Shown one piece after another: positions 5,323 to 6,951 of a DNA stretch of 6,951 nt. Source of the stretch: RUG472 sp045224495 (GTDB lineage Bacteria > Bacillota > Clostridia > Christensenellales > CAG-138); the NCBI GenBank assembly GCA_045224495.1, contig JBGVAK010000070.1:1-6951 (forward strand), written 5' to 3'. The notes under the pieces are model-generated. The model saw only the letters and a list, made by a program, of their open reading frames with translations. It searched no databases and was not told where the DNA came from. The first letter of the stretch is position 1. Every line of letters starts with the position of its first letter. Both the position numbers and the translations under genes were made by a program.

Positions 5323-5366
5323 TTTTTCTCTTTATACAAAGAGAAAAAGCGGCGCAAAAAGAGAAA
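5318..5366. repeat. A/T-tract palindrome 2 (16-bp perfect stem plus tail)
   Basis: The arm at 5318-5333 (GCCGC, TTTTT, CTCTTT) is perfectly complementary to 5338-5353 around ATAC. The tail AAAAAGAGAAA (5356-5366) repeats the A-rich part of the arm, as in palindrome 1. It lies directly upstream of yqeC and is the left half of the compound element at 5318-5452. Confidence 0.85.
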
Positions 5367-5416
5367 CTTATTTGGGATGATCGGGAACCGGAACGAAAGC
5401 CATTATCCCAATCAAA

Positions 5417-5452
5417 GTTCTTTTTGGTTCTTTTTCTTACAAGAAAAAGAAC
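5417..5452. repeat. A/T-tract palindrome 3 with direct-repeat tail, inverted orientation
   Basis: GTTCTTTTTCTT (5427-5438) is perfectly complementary to 5441-5452 (effective loop TACA). A second copy of GTTCTTTTT precedes it at 5417-5425, which is the tail of the family read on the minus strand. It begins 24 nt beyond the SPFH stop codon and may mark the 3' end of that transcript. Confidence 0.8.
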
Positions 5453-5475
5453 GCAGGCTTTCAATAAAACACCTA

Positions 5476-6795
5476 TTACTTCACGATGTCGTCGTCCGTG
5501 AAGGGGTCGCCGCACTCCGGGCAGAACTTGGGCGGGTTGGCGGGGTCGGCGGGCTCCCAGCCGCACTTGTCGCACTTATAGAGAGGCGCGTCGGCGGGCT
5601 TCTTCTCACCGCACTCCTGGCAGAACTTGCCCTTGTTCACAGTGCCGCACTTGGGGCAGGTCCAGCCCTTGGCTTCCTCAGGCTTCTTCTCGCCGCACTC
5701 GGCGCAGAACTTGCCGGTGTTGCCGGTCTTGCCGCACTTGGGGCAGGTCCAGCCGGCAGGAGCCGCCGCCGCGGGGGCCGCGGGCTGGGCGGGGGGCTGG
5801 TACATGTGCATGCCGGCAAAGCCACCCTGGCCGCCGGTGACATTGTTCGCCATGTTCCCGGCCATGTTCATGCCCATGAAGCCCATCATGGCGCCGTTCT
5901 CGTTGGTGGCTGCGCCCTGGAGCGCCTCGCCCACCACCATGGTACCGTAGGTGCTGGCGGCGGCGTTTTGGAGCTTCTTGATCCGCTCCTCGTCCTCGGG
6001 GTTGGCGTTGACGGAGCTGACGCCCACGGATACGATGGAGATGCCGCGGAGCTCCGCCCACTTGGGACTCAGCACCGCGTTCATGGACTCGGCCAGCTCC
6101 ATGGTGTGGCCGGGCAGAGCGGAGTAGCGGATGCCCATGTCGGAGATCTTGGCGAAGGCAGGCTGCAGGGCGGTCAAGAACTCGCTCTTGAGCTGGCTGT
6201 CGATGCGGTCCCGGGTATAGTCGCCGGAAACGTTGGCGGGCACGTTCTTATAGAACAGCATGGGGTCGGTGAGCTTGTAGGAGTACTCGCCGAAGCAGCG
6301 GATGCCGATCTCGGTGTCCAGGTTGATGTTGGGGTAATATACGCGGAAGCCCACGGGATTGGCGGTACCGTACTTGTTGCCGATGATCTCTTTGATGTTG
6401 AAATAGTAGATCCGCTGGTCCTTGCCGGTGTCGCCGCCCAGAGTGAACCGCTTCTTCAGGACCTCCCAGGTCTTCTTCAGGTTCTCGCCCAGGTTGCCGT
6501 AGAAGATAGAGGGCTCGGTGGACTTATCCCATACGAACTCGCCGGGCTGGGCCGTGAACTCCACGATGCCGCCCTGGTCCACGATCATCATGCACTGACC
6601 GTCGTTGACGGCGATGATGGACCCGTTGGAGATGATGTTGTCGCTGCCCCTGGTGTTGCTGCTCTTGCCGTTGGTGCGCTTGACGCCCTTGCGCATGAGC
6701 ACGTTCTCGGGAAGGGACTCGCAGTAGAAGTACTCCCGCCACTGGTCGGCCAGGACCGTGGTCAGCGTAGCGCCGATTGCTTGAATAAGACCCAT
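5476..6795 (-). CDS. SPFH-domain protein with three C-terminal zinc ribbons (YdjI / virion-core-like family)
   Basis: The product is 439 aa. ATG 6795 has AGGAG (complement of 6806-6810) 10 nt upstream. The N-terminus MGLIQAIGATLTTVLADQWREYFYC, then VNDGQCMMIVDQGGIVEFTAQPGEFVWD, is the signature of the bacterial SPFH family that includes Bacillus YdjI, often called virion core protein-like. The SPFH domain covers about residues 30-270 and is followed by a helix (NPEDEERIKKLQNAA). A Gly/Met/Ala/Pro-rich linker spans about 300-347. Three zinc ribbons then use Cys 351/354/364/367, 380/383/392/395 and 408/411/425/428. SPFH proteins oligomerise at membranes. YdjI-type members belong to PspA-linked envelope-stress modules, where they help bring PspA-like proteins to the membrane. 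No pspA is visible here, but the neighbour upstream is cut off. It lies 35 nt behind that gene, probably in one operon. Confidence 0.9.
   Translation of the reverse strand: MGLIQAIGATLTTVLADQWREYFYCESLPENVLMRKGVKRTNGKSSNTRGSDNIISNGSIIAVNDGQCMMIVDQGGIVEFTAQPGEFVWDKSTEPSIFYGNLGENLKKTWEVLKKRFTLGGDTGKDQRIYYFNIKEIIGNKYGTANPVGFRVYYPNINLDTEIGIRCFGEYSYKLTDPMLFYKNVPANVSGDYTRDRIDSQLKSEFLTALQPAFAKISDMGIRYSALPGHTMELAESMNAVLSPKWAELRGISIVSVGVSSVNANPEDEERIKKLQNAAASTYGTMVVGEALQGAATNENGAMMGFMGMNMAGNMANNVTGGQGGFAGMHMYQPPAQPAAPAAAAPAGWTCPKCGKTGNTGKFCAECGEKKPEEAKGWTCPKCGTVNKGKFCQECGEKKPADAPLYKCDKCGWEPADPANPPKFCPECGDPFTDDDIVK
5581..5754 (-). repeat. Tandem 87-bp duplication of a zinc-ribbon module
   Basis: Residues 348-376 and 377-405 of the SPFH protein are two adjacent 29-residue units, each GWTCPKCG, a short spacer, GKFC, ECGEKKP. 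Their DNA is close to identical over the cysteine motifs. The third ribbon (408-428) has a longer internal loop and is more diverged. Confidence 0.7.
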
Positions 6796-6830
6796 AGTTT
6801 CTATTCTCCTTTTCTATAATAGTGTTTCGG

Positions 6831-6951
6831 TTATGGATTTACGGTCCGTTGGGCGATGCCCTTGACGGCGTAGATGGTCCAGTCGTGGTCGCGGAAGGTG
6901 ATGACGGTGTCGCAGTAGGGGCACTTGGCGCTCTCGTTGACGGAGAGGGGC
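6831..6951 (-). CDS. 3' end of an upstream operon gene with a CPYC zinc-knuckle segment (partial)
   Basis: Only the last 39 residues and the stop (6831-6833) are in the window. They read PLSVNESAKCPYCDTVIT, then FRDHDWTIYAVKGIAQRTVNP. CPYC is half of a zinc ribbon or a small knuckle, followed by a beta strand and an 'xxDW' motif. Segments of this kind occur at the C-terminus of zinc-ribbon membrane-associated proteins found beside SPFH genes, for example YdjG-like or Tim44-like proteins. I cannot decide which from this fragment. The spacing of 35 nt, shared strand and shared zinc-binding theme suggest the product works with the SPFH protein. Confidence 0.7.
   Translation of the reverse strand, partial: PLSVNESAKCPYCDTVITFRDHDWTIYAVKGIAQRTVNP

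Larger units (their letters stand above)
5318..5452. mobile_element. MITE-like compound element of two inverted palindromic units
   Basis: The left half (palindrome 2, tail, then TTGGGAT at 5372-5378) and the reverse complement of the right half (palindrome 3, tail, then ATCCCAA at 5405-5411) align. Both read stem, then a 2-nt junction, AAAAAGA, an AACTT-like stretch, and TTGGGAT. A 26-nt unique centre (5379-5404) separates them. No coding capacity and no clear target-site duplication are visible, so mobilisation is only inferred. It fills nearly all of the 168-nt gap between the SPFH gene and yqeC. Confidence 0.45.

Noticed and set aside
5158..6819. Plus-strand open frame of 553 codons opposite the SPFH gene and the compound repeat
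   Set aside because: It is antisense to a gene with clear domains, has valine/glycine/leucine-rich low-information composition, crosses palindrome 2, and has no ribosome binding site. It is a by-product of GC-rich codons on the other strand.

Overview
The window is GC-rich (I judge roughly 60 percent) and looks like a chromosomal segment of a Clostridia-type Firmicute, most likely an Oscillospirales-like gut anaerobe. This rests on strong Shine-Dalgarno sites, a lipoprotein with a Pro/Glu/Thr linker, a secreted multi-SH3b protein, a D-lyxose isomerase of the Firmicute type, a YqeC protein, an SPFH/zinc-ribbon protein of the YdjI type, and A/T-tract palindromes between genes. The taxonomy is inference. 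There is no phage, transposase, CRISPR or RNA gene. The longest stretch without a gene is about 270 bases.

Left part, plus strand (1-2540). The window opens in the last codons of an unidentified gene with a cysteine-rich acidic tail, closed by an intrinsic terminator at 166-196. An AT-rich block then leads into a promoter with a 20-bp spacer holding a perfectly centred 7-bp dyad, an architecture typical of MerR-family control. It drives a secreted four-repeat SH3b protein. Next comes a lipoprotein with a repetitive EPT linker and a methionine-lined, possibly LolA-like domain. A strong, probably bidirectional terminator at 2477-2508 ends this unit.

Middle (2538-4542). A cupin-type D-lyxose isomerase (minus) and a CLC-family anion transporter (plus) are divergently transcribed from a compact pair of promoters whose -35 boxes are 10 bp apart. 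The CLC promoter overlaps the longest possible reading frame and places the transcript start at the second ATG, so the mRNA may be leaderless.

Right part, minus strand (4543-6951). An unseen upstream gene ending in a CPYC-containing segment is followed 35 nt later by an SPFH-domain protein with three C-terminal zinc ribbons. This resembles the ydjGHI-type module tied to envelope stress. Downstream lies a yqeC gene for a selenium-dependent molybdenum hydroxylase accessory protein, standing alone here.

The most unusual content is a family of three A/T-tract palindromes (4553-4603, 5318-5366, 5417-5452). All share a GC-rich clamp, a T5-C-T core and a short AAAAAGA tail repeating the arm. Two sit in inverted orientation around a 26-nt centre and form a roughly 135-bp MITE-like compound element between the SPFH gene and yqeC. 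One arm of it can also pair with the yqeC start codon, giving two mutually exclusive hairpins over a start that lacks a visible ribosome binding site.
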